A stretch of DNA of 32,949 nucleotides. Source: Amaricoccus solimangrovi (GTDB lineage Bacteria > Pseudomonadota > Alphaproteobacteria > Rhodobacterales > Rhodobacteraceae). Shown piece after piece: positions 16,566 to 23,185 of the stretch. The stretch lies in contig NZ_VFRP01000033.1 in NCBI RefSeq assembly GCF_006385685.1, forward strand, positions 1-32,949, in the 5' to 3' direction. The position numbers and the translations under genes were made by a program. The notes below the pieces were generated by a model. It did not search any database. It was not told the origin of the DNA and was given only the letters and a program-made list of their open reading frames with translations. The number at the start of each line of letters is the position of its first letter. Positions within the stretch are counted from its first letter, which is position 1.

Positions 16566-17323
16566 TCAGTCGTCCGATGGCCGGATGGCGCGGAGCAGTC
16601 CGGCCTCGGCATACGGCAGCAGCAGCGCCGCGACGCGGCGATCGATCCCGTAGGCCTCGAGCACGTCGAGGCAGGCGGGAATGTCGAGCCCGGTCACGCC
16701 CGCGAACGAGACGCGGAGCTGACGGCCGAGCAGCCTGAAGACCTCGAAGAGATCGCGGGCCTCCTCTGTTTCGAGCGCATGCTCGTCTCTTGGGCAGACG
16801 CCCTGACCACCGTACCGGTCGCAGGCGAAGGCGGGATCATCGGCGCAGCCCGCGCACTGCGCCTCCCCGCCCCGCCAGCGCCAGGTGATCAGGGCGGCGA
16901 GACGTTTCCCTCGGCGACCAGCAGCAGGGCGGGCATCCGCATTTCGGTCCGGATCCGGTCAGCCAGCCAGGGCGCCATGTCCCGGAAGGTGGCCCAGGTG
17001 TCGGGCGTGAAGGGCGCGGGCGTCCGCCCGTCCTCCTCCAGGACGCCCGACCAGCCCGTGATGTGCCGCGCGGCGAGGCGGTCGAAGATGATCTCCTCGG
17101 AACGCGCGGCGATCCGGGCATCGCGCTCCGCGCGGGCCGTCGCGTCGCCCGAGGTCAGGGCGGTCGCGTCGAGCGCCGCCTCGATCTCGCGACGGGCCTG
17201 CTGGAACGCCATCGCCTCGGCGGAGCGCAGGTCGACGAAGCCGATGCCGGTCATCGTCACGGTGACCCCATAGCCGAGCGCGATCTCGCGGGGCTGGGTC
17301 AGGTCGGCGAGTCGGAGGGCCAT
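16566..17323 (-). CDS. Tail assembly chaperone GT, -1 frameshift product
   Basis: This transframe product has about 252 residues: the first 140 of the shorter chaperone, then 112 from the -1 frame entered at GGGAAAC (16904-16910). The second part has no start codon of its own. It runs open from RLAALITWRWRGG through a cluster of four cysteines (QCAGC to GQGVC) and ALETEEARDLFEVFRLLG to a TGA at 16566. The segment GVTGLDIPACLDVLEAYGI resembles DUF1799 proteins, which occupy this slot in related phages. In lambda, gpG and gpGT bind the tape measure and recruit tube subunits, and their ratio matters. The extension ends 22 bp before the tape measure start. The frameshift is inferred from the sequence. 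Confidence 0.85.
16889..17323 (-). CDS. Tail assembly chaperone G, zero-frame product
   Basis: The protein has 144 residues. ATG 17323 overlaps the tube gene stop (TGATG). It begins MALRLADLTQPREIALGYGVTVTMTGIGF and is mostly helical, with an acidic and Arg-rich middle. After the slippery codons GGA AAC only Val-Ser-Pro-Pro follow before TGA, so most ribosomes would stop here and a minority continue as GT. It is expected to bind the tape measure and is probably absent from virions, as lambda gpG is. The family name is uncertain; the role rests on position and on the frameshift arrangement. Confidence 0.85.
   Translation of the reverse strand: MALRLADLTQPREIALGYGVTVTMTGIGFVDLRSAEAMAFQQARREIEAALDATALTSGDATARAERDARIAARSEEIIFDRLAARHITGWSGVLEEDGRTPAPFTPDTWATFRDMAPWLADRIRTEMRMPALLLVAEGNVSPP
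16904..16910 (-). other. Programmed -1 frameshift slippery heptamer GGGAAAC
   Basis: On the minus strand the zero frame reads GAG GGA AAC GTC. The heptamer G GGA AAC fits X XXY YYZ exactly and differs from lambda's GGGAAAG by its last base. It lies four codons before the stop of the short chaperone, and the -1 frame is then open for 112 codons. Confidence 0.85.
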
Positions 17324-18294
17324 CAGGGGTTCCCGTAGCTGGCGGTCTGGTTCTTCAGCGTCACGGTGAGCGGCGACTCGCCGCTGTCCGGACGGGAGGC
17401 CCGGAAACCGAACTCGGCGGTGAGGATGTCGCCATTCGGAACGGGCACGCCGACGCGTTCGAAGCGGAGGTTGTGCAGGGCGAAGACGATCGAGAGCGTG
17501 GCGCTCAGCTCGTAGCGCAGCTCCATGTCCGAGAGCGTGCCGGCGGACCCCAGGTCATACCAGGACGTGTCGCGGAACCGCGCGCTGATCTTGCCCGTGA
17601 GCGACCAGTTGCCGTCGAGGAACGAAGCCGCCGTCGGCAGCTGGTTCAGCTCCTCCTGGTCCGGCGTGATGCCGAGCGACGCCTCGAATTCGAAGCCGGT
17701 CACGCCGGCGACATTGGCGCCGTCCTTCCAGATCGCCGCCTGGAACCCGACCGGCACCGTATCGGTGGCGAAGGCGACCGGCGCGGCGTCGAGCGTGTCG
17801 GCGAGCTTGTCCTCGACGGATCCGAGCATCTTGAACGCCGTTCGCGAACGCTGGCCGTCCTTCTGCGCGGAGAGCGACATCCCGGAATAGGCGACCGGGG
17901 CCTGGCGGAAATGCCGATCGATGCCCCGGTGCGAGATGCCGGCGGTGAAGAGCAGCGGCACCGGGATCGCCGCCATCTTGAAGACGTGGGTGTAGTTCGG
18001 CGCGCCGCCCGTGGTCACCGGGTCGCCGAAGAGCCCGCGCAGGTGCCAGCCGATCGACTGGAGGCCCAGCGGCACGGTGATGTCGCCGGTGAGGTTGCGC
18101 AGCCCCGCGACGGCCTCGCCGGGGAAGGCGTCGCCGACGATCGCATCGTCCTCGGTCACGTCCTCGGTCGGGGCCATGCTGATCGAGTAGAAGGGGAGCA
18201 GCCGGAAATCGCCATCCGCCGCCGCCGCGGGCGTCTCGAAATCGGCCTGCTCACGCATCAGGAAGGCGGCCTGGTCGCCGCGCGCGGTTGCCAT
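17323..18294 (-). CDS. Major tail tube protein
   Basis: The protein has 323 residues. It starts MATARGDQAAFLMREQADFETP, an opening common in siphophage tube proteins. Beta-rich segments follow: LRNLTGDITVPLGLQSIGWHLRGLFG, PNYTHVFKM, and GFEFEASLGITPDQEE around residue 205. NGDILTAEFGFRASRPDSGESPLTVTLKN closes it. The protein should stack as rings to form the tube through which DNA passes. GGAGGAG lies just upstream of ATG 18294. The gene sits between tail terminator and chaperones, as V sits between U and G in lambda. Confidence 0.85.
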   Translation of the reverse strand: MATARGDQAAFLMREQADFETPAAAADGDFRLLPFYSISMAPTEDVTEDDAIVGDAFPGEAVAGLRNLTGDITVPLGLQSIGWHLRGLFGDPVTTGGAPNYTHVFKMAAIPVPLLFTAGISHRGIDRHFRQAPVAYSGMSLSAQKDGQRSRTAFKMLGSVEDKLADTLDAAPVAFATDTVPVGFQAAIWKDGANVAGVTGFEFEASLGITPDQEELNQLPTAASFLDGNWSLTGKISARFRDTSWYDLGSAGTLSDMELRYELSATLSIVFALHNLRFERVGVPVPNGDILTAEFGFRASRPDSGESPLTVTLKNQTASYGNP

Positions 18295-18741
18295 CTAGAT
18301 CTCCTCCAGGGGGTTGTCGCCCGTCTCGTAGTAGAGCGTGATCTGAACGATGCCGGCGCGAACCGGCGCGTCGCCCAGGATGGGCGGATCCTCGACGTCG
18401 CCCGGCGCGGACAGGTCGAGATAGTCGACGCCCTCGATCGCCTGCCCGCGCAGCCCGCCGACCTTCGCGGCGAGCGCGTCGAAGAGCGCGCGGGCTCCCG
18501 CCTCGTCGCCGGGCTGGGCGACGATCTCGACCGCCGCGACCCGGCTCCACTCGCGCGCGGGAACGCCGAAGACCCTGCCTTCCTCAACGGGATCCTCGAG
18601 CCGCAGGTTCACCAGGCCCTCGGATGGGCAGTCCTCGGGCAGGACGGCGGCGCGGCTGACCGGCGGATCGCCTTCCTCCGCGAAGCAGAGCAGCAGGGCG
18701 GCATGAATCCGCGCGGCGATGGTCTCGTGCACCGTCGCCAT
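18295..18741 (-). CDS. Tail terminator protein (gpU-like)
   Basis: The protein has 148 residues. A first helix (VHETIAARIHAALLLCF) is followed by strands and helices, ending in the strand VRAGIVQITLYYETGDNPLEEI. This is the small alpha/beta arrangement expected of tail terminators, which cap the finished tube and join it to the head. Position just before the tube gene supports the call. ATG 18741 overlaps the upstream stop by one base. Confidence 0.7.
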   Translation of the reverse strand: MATVHETIAARIHAALLLCFAEEGDPPVSRAAVLPEDCPSEGLVNLRLEDPVEEGRVFGVPAREWSRVAAVEIVAQPGDEAGARALFDALAAKVGGLRGQAIEGVDYLDLSAPGDVEDPPILGDAPVRAGIVQITLYYETGDNPLEEI

Positions 18742-19388
18742 CAGTCGATCGCCTCGAGCTCGGCCTCGATCAGCGCGGGAAGCCTGCCGGACCAGTCGCC
18801 GTGTTCGCGGGCGACATCGAGGCGCTTGCGAAGCTTCACTCTCGGGTAGAGCAGGAACATCACGACTGTGGCGTCCGGGTTGGAATGCGCGGCGATCAGC
18901 TGCTTCTTCGTGCGGGCCCGCAGATACCCACGCTTGCCCCTTCGCAGGTTGTCCACGACAAGAAAGCTGGGCCCGTGCCTGCGGAAGATGAAGCGGAGCG
19001 GCCCGTAGCGGGACTCCGGGAAGTTGGAGGGGTTGATCCGCTTGCCGCCGACGCCCCGCTTCGGCGCGTCGGCCGTGGGGATCGCGAGCCAGAAGCCCGC
19101 CTCGCTCTTGATCATGGCGCCGCGATCGAAGGCGTCGATCAGCTTGGGCGACTTCGACGTGACCAGCGCCGCGGCGTTCGCGGATGCCTTCCCCTTGGGG
19201 TATAGGTCCAGCCGCCAGGCGTTGGCGAGCTTGCGCCCCAGCCCTCCCGAGAGGGTCTGGCGGCGCAGACCCGCCTGCAGGCCGACACCGGCGCGACCGA
19301 TGCCGCGCGTCACGGCGACCTGAACCTTGAGATATTCCTCGGCCATCGCCGCCAGCGGCGCGCCGGTCGCGGTGAACTTGATCTCCAT
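18741..19388 (-). CDS. DUF6441-family tail completion protein
   Basis: The protein has 215 residues. It is strongly basic, starts MEIKFTATGAPLAAMAEEYLKV, and has a central KRGVGGKRINPSNFPESRYGPLRFIFR and a C-terminal YPRVKLRKRLDVAREHGDW. This pattern is that of DUF6441 proteins, found between the head-tail connector and tail terminator in alphaproteobacterial siphophages, the slot of lambda gpZ. A role in head-tail joining follows from position. It is coupled to both neighbours by single-base overlaps. Confidence 0.75.
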   Translation of the reverse strand: MEIKFTATGAPLAAMAEEYLKVQVAVTRGIGRAGVGLQAGLRRQTLSGGLGRKLANAWRLDLYPKGKASANAAALVTSKSPKLIDAFDRGAMIKSEAGFWLAIPTADAPKRGVGGKRINPSNFPESRYGPLRFIFRRHGPSFLVVDNLRRGKRGYLRARTKKQLIAAHSNPDATVVMFLLYPRVKLRKRLDVAREHGDWSGRLPALIEAELEAID

Positions 19389-19693
19389 CAGGCGGGGACC
19401 GTGTTGACGATCGCGATCAGCCGGTCGGCATCGCGGTATCGCGGTGTGCCCCGGACCGTCCGGGTCTCTCCATCGACGAGGATCTCCGCGCCGGCGACGA
19501 TGCCCTCCATGTCCGCGCGCCGGATTTCGAGGATCACCGAGGTCGCGACGACGTCGCGGCTCAGGCGGAGCTGGATCTCTTCGTCAGGGGCGCGCCGGAT
19601 CGCCAGGATGGCGCGAGGCACGGTTTCCTGCACGATCACGGGGACCCCGAACGCATCGAAGACCGGGTCGATCGCAAGCGCGGGATCGAACAT
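19388..19693 (-). CDS. Head-tail connector (FII-like)
   Basis: The protein has 101 residues and starts MFDPALAIDPVFDAFGVPVIV. The rest is beta-rich: IQLRLSRDVVATSVILEIRRADME, ILVDGETRTVRGTPRYRDADRLIAIVNTVPA. Size, layout and place after the capsid genes match lambda gpFII, which forms the ring under the portal and joiner to which the tail attaches. The gene starts 6 bp after the preceding stop. Confidence 0.75.
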   Translation of the reverse strand: MFDPALAIDPVFDAFGVPVIVQETVPRAILAIRRAPDEEIQLRLSRDVVATSVILEIRRADMEGIVAGAEILVDGETRTVRGTPRYRDADRLIAIVNTVPA

Positions 19694-19699
19694 GTGAGA

Positions 19700-19906
19700 T
19701 CAGGCCCTGGAGCGGCTCTTGCGGCCAGCGGCTGCGAGGGCGGGGCGGCCGGCTTCCCGCTCCTCGTCGACGCGGCCCGCGCCCGAGGCGACGATGGCCG
19801 CCGCCCGATCGTCCTCGACCAGGCCGGTCCATCCTGGGGGATAGACGAGGATCTCGCCCTCGGTCAGCGGCAACTCGAGCCTGCGCTCGATCACGACACA
19901 GCGCAT
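19700..19906 (-). CDS. Small hypothetical protein between capsid and connector genes
   Basis: The protein has 68 residues and starts at ATG 19904-19906, with GGGGAAG directly before it and AGGGAGG a little further upstream. Residues MRCVVIERRLELPLTEGEILVYPPGWTG are beta-like, and the C-terminus is Ala/Arg-rich (GRPALAAAGRKSRSRA). In lambda this slot holds gpFI, a packaging facilitator, but the sequences do not obviously match. The frame is longer upstream but would overlap the capsid gene. Function unknown. Confidence 0.6.
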   Translation of the reverse strand: MRCVVIERRLELPLTEGEILVYPPGWTGLVEDDRAAAIVASGAGRVDEEREAGRPALAAAGRKSRSRA

Positions 19907-19936
19907 CTTCCCCGAAACCTCCCTGTCGGAATTGAT

Positions 19937-19963
19937 GGCGGGCCGGCGCGTCGCTGGCCCGCC
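19937..19963. repeat. Hairpin just after the major capsid gene
   Basis: GGCGGGCC (19937-19944) and GGCCCGCC (19956-19963) are perfect 8-bp arms with an 11-nt loop, in the 71-bp gap after the capsid stop. There is no T-run. A hairpin here could protect the 3' end of abundant capsid mRNA or reduce expression of the genes behind it. Confidence 0.45.
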
Positions 19964-19977
19964 GGTGCTCAGGCGGA

Positions 19978-21012
19978 TCAGTTGCTCGAGTGACCGCGCA
20001 CCAGGACCGCGGGCCGCATGCAGATCGGCAGCGTGTTCATCTGCGCCTGAACGTCGACGAACTGGCCCCACTTCTCATCCGGCGCGATCTTGGCGTAGAA
20101 CGGCTGGCCGGGGGTGTTGACGGTCTCGAGATAGTCCGCCGGGGCGTTGAACTGCCGGAAGGTGCTCCGGGTCCCGGTCGGGAAGAACCGCGCCTCGTTG
20201 TCCGGGATGAACTTGCGCGTGGTCCAGGTGCCGTCCTCGTTCGGCGTGTCGGCCGAGCCGAGATATTCCATCCAGGTGATCCCCATCCACCGGATACCCT
20301 CCTTGCGGGTGTCCTCCCGGAGCGGCGAGACGGTGGTGGCGTAGTACGTGTAGGCCTTCTGGAAGTCCTCCTGCTCCATGAGCCTGTCCCAGAAGCCGGG
20401 CGAGCAGAGCGCCGTCACACCGGTCATCATGTCGCCCTTGAGGTTGATCTCGATGTGGCGCGAGATCTCGCGCGACTTCGCGGCCCAGTCGGTCCCGGTC
20501 GTGCCGAAGGTGAAGTCGACCGCCTTCTGGGTGACGCCGAAGGCCGAGTAGAGATCGACGATCGTCGACCCGTCCGCGTCGAGCACCACGCCCCGCAGCG
20601 CGCCAGCGCGCAGGTATTCGCGCGTGATGTCGGTATTCGCCCGCAGGGTGATGATCCGGCCGTTGACCTCGTCGACCGCCTGCTTCAGCTCGCTCTCCGA
20701 GCCGAAAGCGCGGATGCCCTCGATCTCGTCGGCGGTGATCCGGGACTCCTGGGCGAAGCGCCGGGTCGAGAAGTCGCGCATCTCGCGCTTGCCATTGCGC
20801 AGGCCGGGCATCGGGGCGCCGCGCTGGCTCGAGGTGATCAGGGACAGGACGCCGTTCTGGCTCTCGATCTGGAACGCCGGCGTCCGGATCGACTTGTCCT
20901 GGAACAGGCCGAGTTCGCCGATCAGGCCGAACTGGTTCGGCACGACGTTGATCGCCTCGCTGAGTTCGCGGGTGTGGAATGCGCTGTCGCGAAAGATGTC
21001 CATGGTCGCCAT
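19978..21012 (-). CDS. Major capsid protein, lambda gpE family
   Basis: The protein has 344 residues, close to lambda gpE (341). Features of the HK97-fold gpE family include an N-terminal FHTRELSEAINVVPNQFGLIG, the arm region TRRFAQESRITADEIEG, VTALCSPGFWDRLM, the RKFIPDNEARFFPTGT strand typical of the family, and MNTLPICMRPAVLVRG near the end. GGAGAC upstream supports ATG 21012 over an internal Met three codons later. It follows the decoration gene, as E follows D in lambda. The hairpin after it may help its mRNA accumulate. Confidence 0.93.
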   Translation of the reverse strand: MATMDIFRDSAFHTRELSEAINVVPNQFGLIGELGLFQDKSIRTPAFQIESQNGVLSLITSSQRGAPMPGLRNGKREMRDFSTRRFAQESRITADEIEGIRAFGSESELKQAVDEVNGRIITLRANTDITREYLRAGALRGVVLDADGSTIVDLYSAFGVTQKAVDFTFGTTGTDWAAKSREISRHIEINLKGDMMTGVTALCSPGFWDRLMEQEDFQKAYTYYATTVSPLREDTRKEGIRWMGITWMEYLGSADTPNEDGTWTTRKFIPDNEARFFPTGTRSTFRQFNAPADYLETVNTPGQPFYAKIAPDEKWGQFVDVQAQMNTLPICMRPAVLVRGHSSN

Positions 21013-21073
21013 GGCGATTTAGTCTCCGTTTTCGGGAATGGGACGCGGCATGGCCGCCGAGGAGGAAGAACGG

Positions 21074-21442
21074 TCAGTCGGCGACGATGCCGACCGCCCT
21101 GAGCGCGGTGACGGCGGCGTTGCGCTCGCCGACGGTATCGATCGAGGAATGGAAGATCAGGGCGGAGCGGTTGAGCTTCGCCTCGCGCACCAGCGCGACC
21201 GCCCGGGCATCGGCCGAGGCGGCGGCCGCCGTCGTCACCAGGACCGCGACGGGCGTCTCGGACCCATCCGAAGCCCCGGGCGCGGAGAGGGCGTACTTGC
21301 CGCTCGCGGTCACGATGCCGAGCACGGCGCCGACCGTGAGATCGGCGCCGGAGGCGACGGTGATCTCCTCGCGGCTGTAGCGATTGTCCGCCTCGTAGCG
21401 GATCAGATCGCCGAGATAGTTTCCTTCGGTCAGCGTTGCCAT
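21074..21442 (-). CDS. Head decoration protein, lambda gpD family
   Basis: The protein has 122 residues. It starts MATLTEGNYLGDLIRYEADNRYSREEITVASGADL and then has LTVGAVLGIVTASGKYAL and ALVREAKLNRSALIFH, all typical of gpD-like proteins, which bind as trimers at capsid threefold sites and stabilise the expanded head. AGGAG lies upstream of ATG 21442. An intrinsic terminator sits between this gene and the protease gene, so its transcription depends on read-through or an unseen promoter. Confidence 0.9.
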   Translation of the reverse strand: MATLTEGNYLGDLIRYEADNRYSREEITVASGADLTVGAVLGIVTASGKYALSAPGASDGSETPVAVLVTTAAAASADARAVALVREAKLNRSALIFHSSIDTVGERNAAVTALRAVGIVAD

Positions 21443-21460
21443 CGACGGGCTCCTCGCATG

Positions 21461-21485
21461 AAAAAGCCCGCGGGAAGACGCGGGC
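21461..21485 (-). terminator. Intrinsic terminator inside the head operon
   Basis: On the minus strand GCCCGCG, a 6-nt loop TCTTCC, CGCGGGC and then TTTTTC give a 7-bp all-GC stem followed by a T-run. It lies between the protease/scaffold stop (21530) and the decoration start (21442). The decoration, capsid and tail genes need polymerase to pass it. Confidence 0.75.
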
Positions 21486-21529
21486 GTGAAGCGGATGTGG
21501 CCGGGCCCGCCGGAGCGGGCCGAGCCGGG

Positions 21530-21988
21530 TCAGCGGCCGGCGGCGGACGCCCGCATGCGCTCGGCGGCGCTCACGCGCTCCCGGGCACCGCTGGCGCCGG
21601 GCACGGCGGGCGAGGGCACGCCGCCCTGGGCGCGCATCGCCTGCGCGAGGCGCCCGGTGGTCGCACCTCCGACCGCGGCCTTCTCGAGGGCCGCGATCGC
21701 GGCCTTGGGCGCCATGTCGGTCTCGAGCGCGAGGTGGCGGGCCAGATCCTCGCGACCGGCGGCCGCCTCGGAGGTCAGGATCGCGGCGATGCGCTTGCGC
21801 TCGGAATTCCGGGCCGTCGCTTCGGCGGGCTCATCCTCCTCGACACCGCCGTCGCCCTCGTCCTCGGCGGGCGGCGGAGTGGTCTCCTCCTCGCCCCCGG
21901 TTTCATCCTCGGTCGAGGCGGCCTCTTCCTCGGGCGTCTTCGGATCTTCCGGCTCGGCCGAGAGCTTCGCCGCGGTCTGTTTCGTCAT
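21530..21988 (-). CDS. Nested capsid scaffold protein (Nu3-like internal start)
   Basis: This is the C-terminal third of the protease gene, read from an internal ATG (21986-21988, Met309 of the long form) preceded by AACGGAGGACAG, a strong Shine-Dalgarno. It would make a separate 152-residue protein: about 55 very acidic residues rich in Glu, Pro and Thr, then a helical ERKRIAAILTSEAAAGREDLARHLALE and an Arg/Ala-rich tail. Lambda uses the same arrangement, with Nu3 scaffold starting inside gene C. The start signals are seen; scaffold function is inferred by analogy. Confidence 0.7.
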   Translation of the reverse strand: MTKQTAAKLSAEPEDPKTPEEEAASTEDETGGEEETTPPPAEDEGDGGVEEDEPAEATARNSERKRIAAILTSEAAAGREDLARHLALETDMAPKAAIAALEKAAVGGATTGRLAQAMRAQGGVPSPAVPGASGARERVSAAERMRASAAGR

Positions 21989-22912
21989 GAGGATCTGTCC
22001 TCCGTTGAAGGTTGATCCGCCGCCATTCATCTCGGCGACGAACTCCAGGAAGGCCTCGCGCGGTTCTCCGACGGCGTCGGCGAGGCCGGCTGCGACGGCG
22101 TCGGCGCCGGTCAGGCATCGCGCCTCGGTCGCGAGCGCGGCGTCGGCGCTCAGCCGATCCCCGCGCCCCGCCGCGACCGTCCAGGCGAAGAGCTGGCGCA
22201 GACTTTCCATCTCCGCCTCGAAATCCGCGCGCACCGCCTCGGGCAGCGGGGCGTAGGGATTTCCATCGACCTTGTGCTTGCCGGCGTGGATCAGCGTCAC
22301 GCCGAGACCCGCCGTGTCGAGCGCGCGGGACATGTCGACATGCATGCAGAGCACGCCGATCGAGCCGAGCCCCCCGGTGCGCGGCACGACGATCTCGCCC
22401 GCCTGCGACGCCAGCGCATAGGCGGCCGAGAACGCATGCTCGGCGATGAAGGCCCGGACCGGCTTGAGCGCGCCGATCTCCCGGACGCGATCGGCGAGGC
22501 CGAAGCAGCCGGCGACCTCGCCGCCAAAGCTGTCGATCTCGAGTGCGATCGCTCGAACCGCGGGGTTGTCGGCCGCCGCGTCCAGCTGCGCCCGGATGCC
22601 CTCGTAGCTCGTCTGCCCGCTCGACTTCCCGACCCAGGCGCCGCGATGCACCAGGACGCCCGCGATCGGCACGATCGCCACGCCGTCGACCAGGCCGTAG
22701 CCATAGCCGGGCTCGACCCACTCCGCGAGCTCGTTGCCGAGCAGCGAGGCGAGCGGGCGCTTCGCAGCGGGCACGTCGTCTTCGTCGTCATCGAGGAAGG
22801 CCATCGGCTGGCCGAGAACCCGGGCGCCGAGCCCGTGCGCGAAGGCGACAGCCTTGCGTGGCTCGACGAGCAGGGGCGCGTTGAAGGCGCGCGCGGCGAT
22901 GTGAGGGAGCAT
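21530..22912 (-). CDS. S49-family prohead protease with C-terminal scaffold region
   Basis: The protein has 460 residues. The first 300 are an S49/SppA-like protease of the lambda gpC type: VAIVPIAGVLVHRG, IALEIDSFGGEVAGCFGLAD at about 122-141, AFIAEHAFSAAYALAS with the likely nucleophile Ser162, GGLGSIGVLCMHVDMS, and HAGKHKVDGNPYAPL with the likely general-base Lys214. It should mature the prohead. Residues 309-460 are the acidic and helical scaffold part, which has its own start. The gene lies 9 bp after the spike-base gene and is followed by an intrinsic terminator. Confidence 0.9.
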   Translation of the reverse strand: MLPHIAARAFNAPLLVEPRKAVAFAHGLGARVLGQPMAFLDDDEDDVPAAKRPLASLLGNELAEWVEPGYGYGLVDGVAIVPIAGVLVHRGAWVGKSSGQTSYEGIRAQLDAAADNPAVRAIALEIDSFGGEVAGCFGLADRVREIGALKPVRAFIAEHAFSAAYALASQAGEIVVPRTGGLGSIGVLCMHVDMSRALDTAGLGVTLIHAGKHKVDGNPYAPLPEAVRADFEAEMESLRQLFAWTVAAGRGDRLSADAALATEARCLTGADAVAAGLADAVGEPREAFLEFVAEMNGGGSTFNGGQILMTKQTAAKLSAEPEDPKTPEEEAASTEDETGGEEETTPPPAEDEGDGGVEEDEPAEATARNSERKRIAAILTSEAAAGREDLARHLALETDMAPKAAIAALEKAAVGGATTGRLAQAMRAQGGVPSPAVPGASGARERVSAAERMRASAAGR

Positions 22913-22921
22913 GCGCGGGCC

Positions 22922-23185
22922 TCAGTAGCGGCCGACGAGATCCGAGGCCGTCGACGTGGCGCGGACATGGGTGAAGCAGCCGAGGAACTCGACGCCCGAC
23001 GGCACATTGAGCATCGTCCTGTCCTCGGTGTCGCCCACGTGGCGCACCACCATGGTGCCCCCGTTCCCGACCCAGATCGATCGCGTGACGAAGGGCAGGG
23101 CCTCACTCTCGGCGGGGTCGATGTCGAACGAGTGACGCGGCACCCCGAGGAAATCATCCTCGTGACTCACGAAATGATCAGGCAT
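22922..23185 (-). CDS. Rcc01079-like spike-base protein
   Basis: The protein has 87 residues. The segment ALPFVTRSIWVGNGGTMVVRHVGD, then MLNVPSGVEFLGCFTHVRATSTASDLVGRY, follows the pattern of the Rcc01079 spike-base family first described beside the Rhodobacter capsulatus gene transfer agent (T-R-x-hydrophobic-x-G-x-G-G, later NVPxG, then V-x-ATxTxAxD-hydrophobic-V). In the agent these proteins anchor head spikes that help it bind cells. Here it lies between portal and protease and overlaps the portal gene by 8 bp. A virion role at the capsid surface is likely, but no spike fibre gene is seen beside it. Confidence 0.75.
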   Translation of the reverse strand: MPDHFVSHEDDFLGVPRHSFDIDPAESEALPFVTRSIWVGNGGTMVVRHVGDTEDRTMLNVPSGVEFLGCFTHVRATSTASDLVGRY

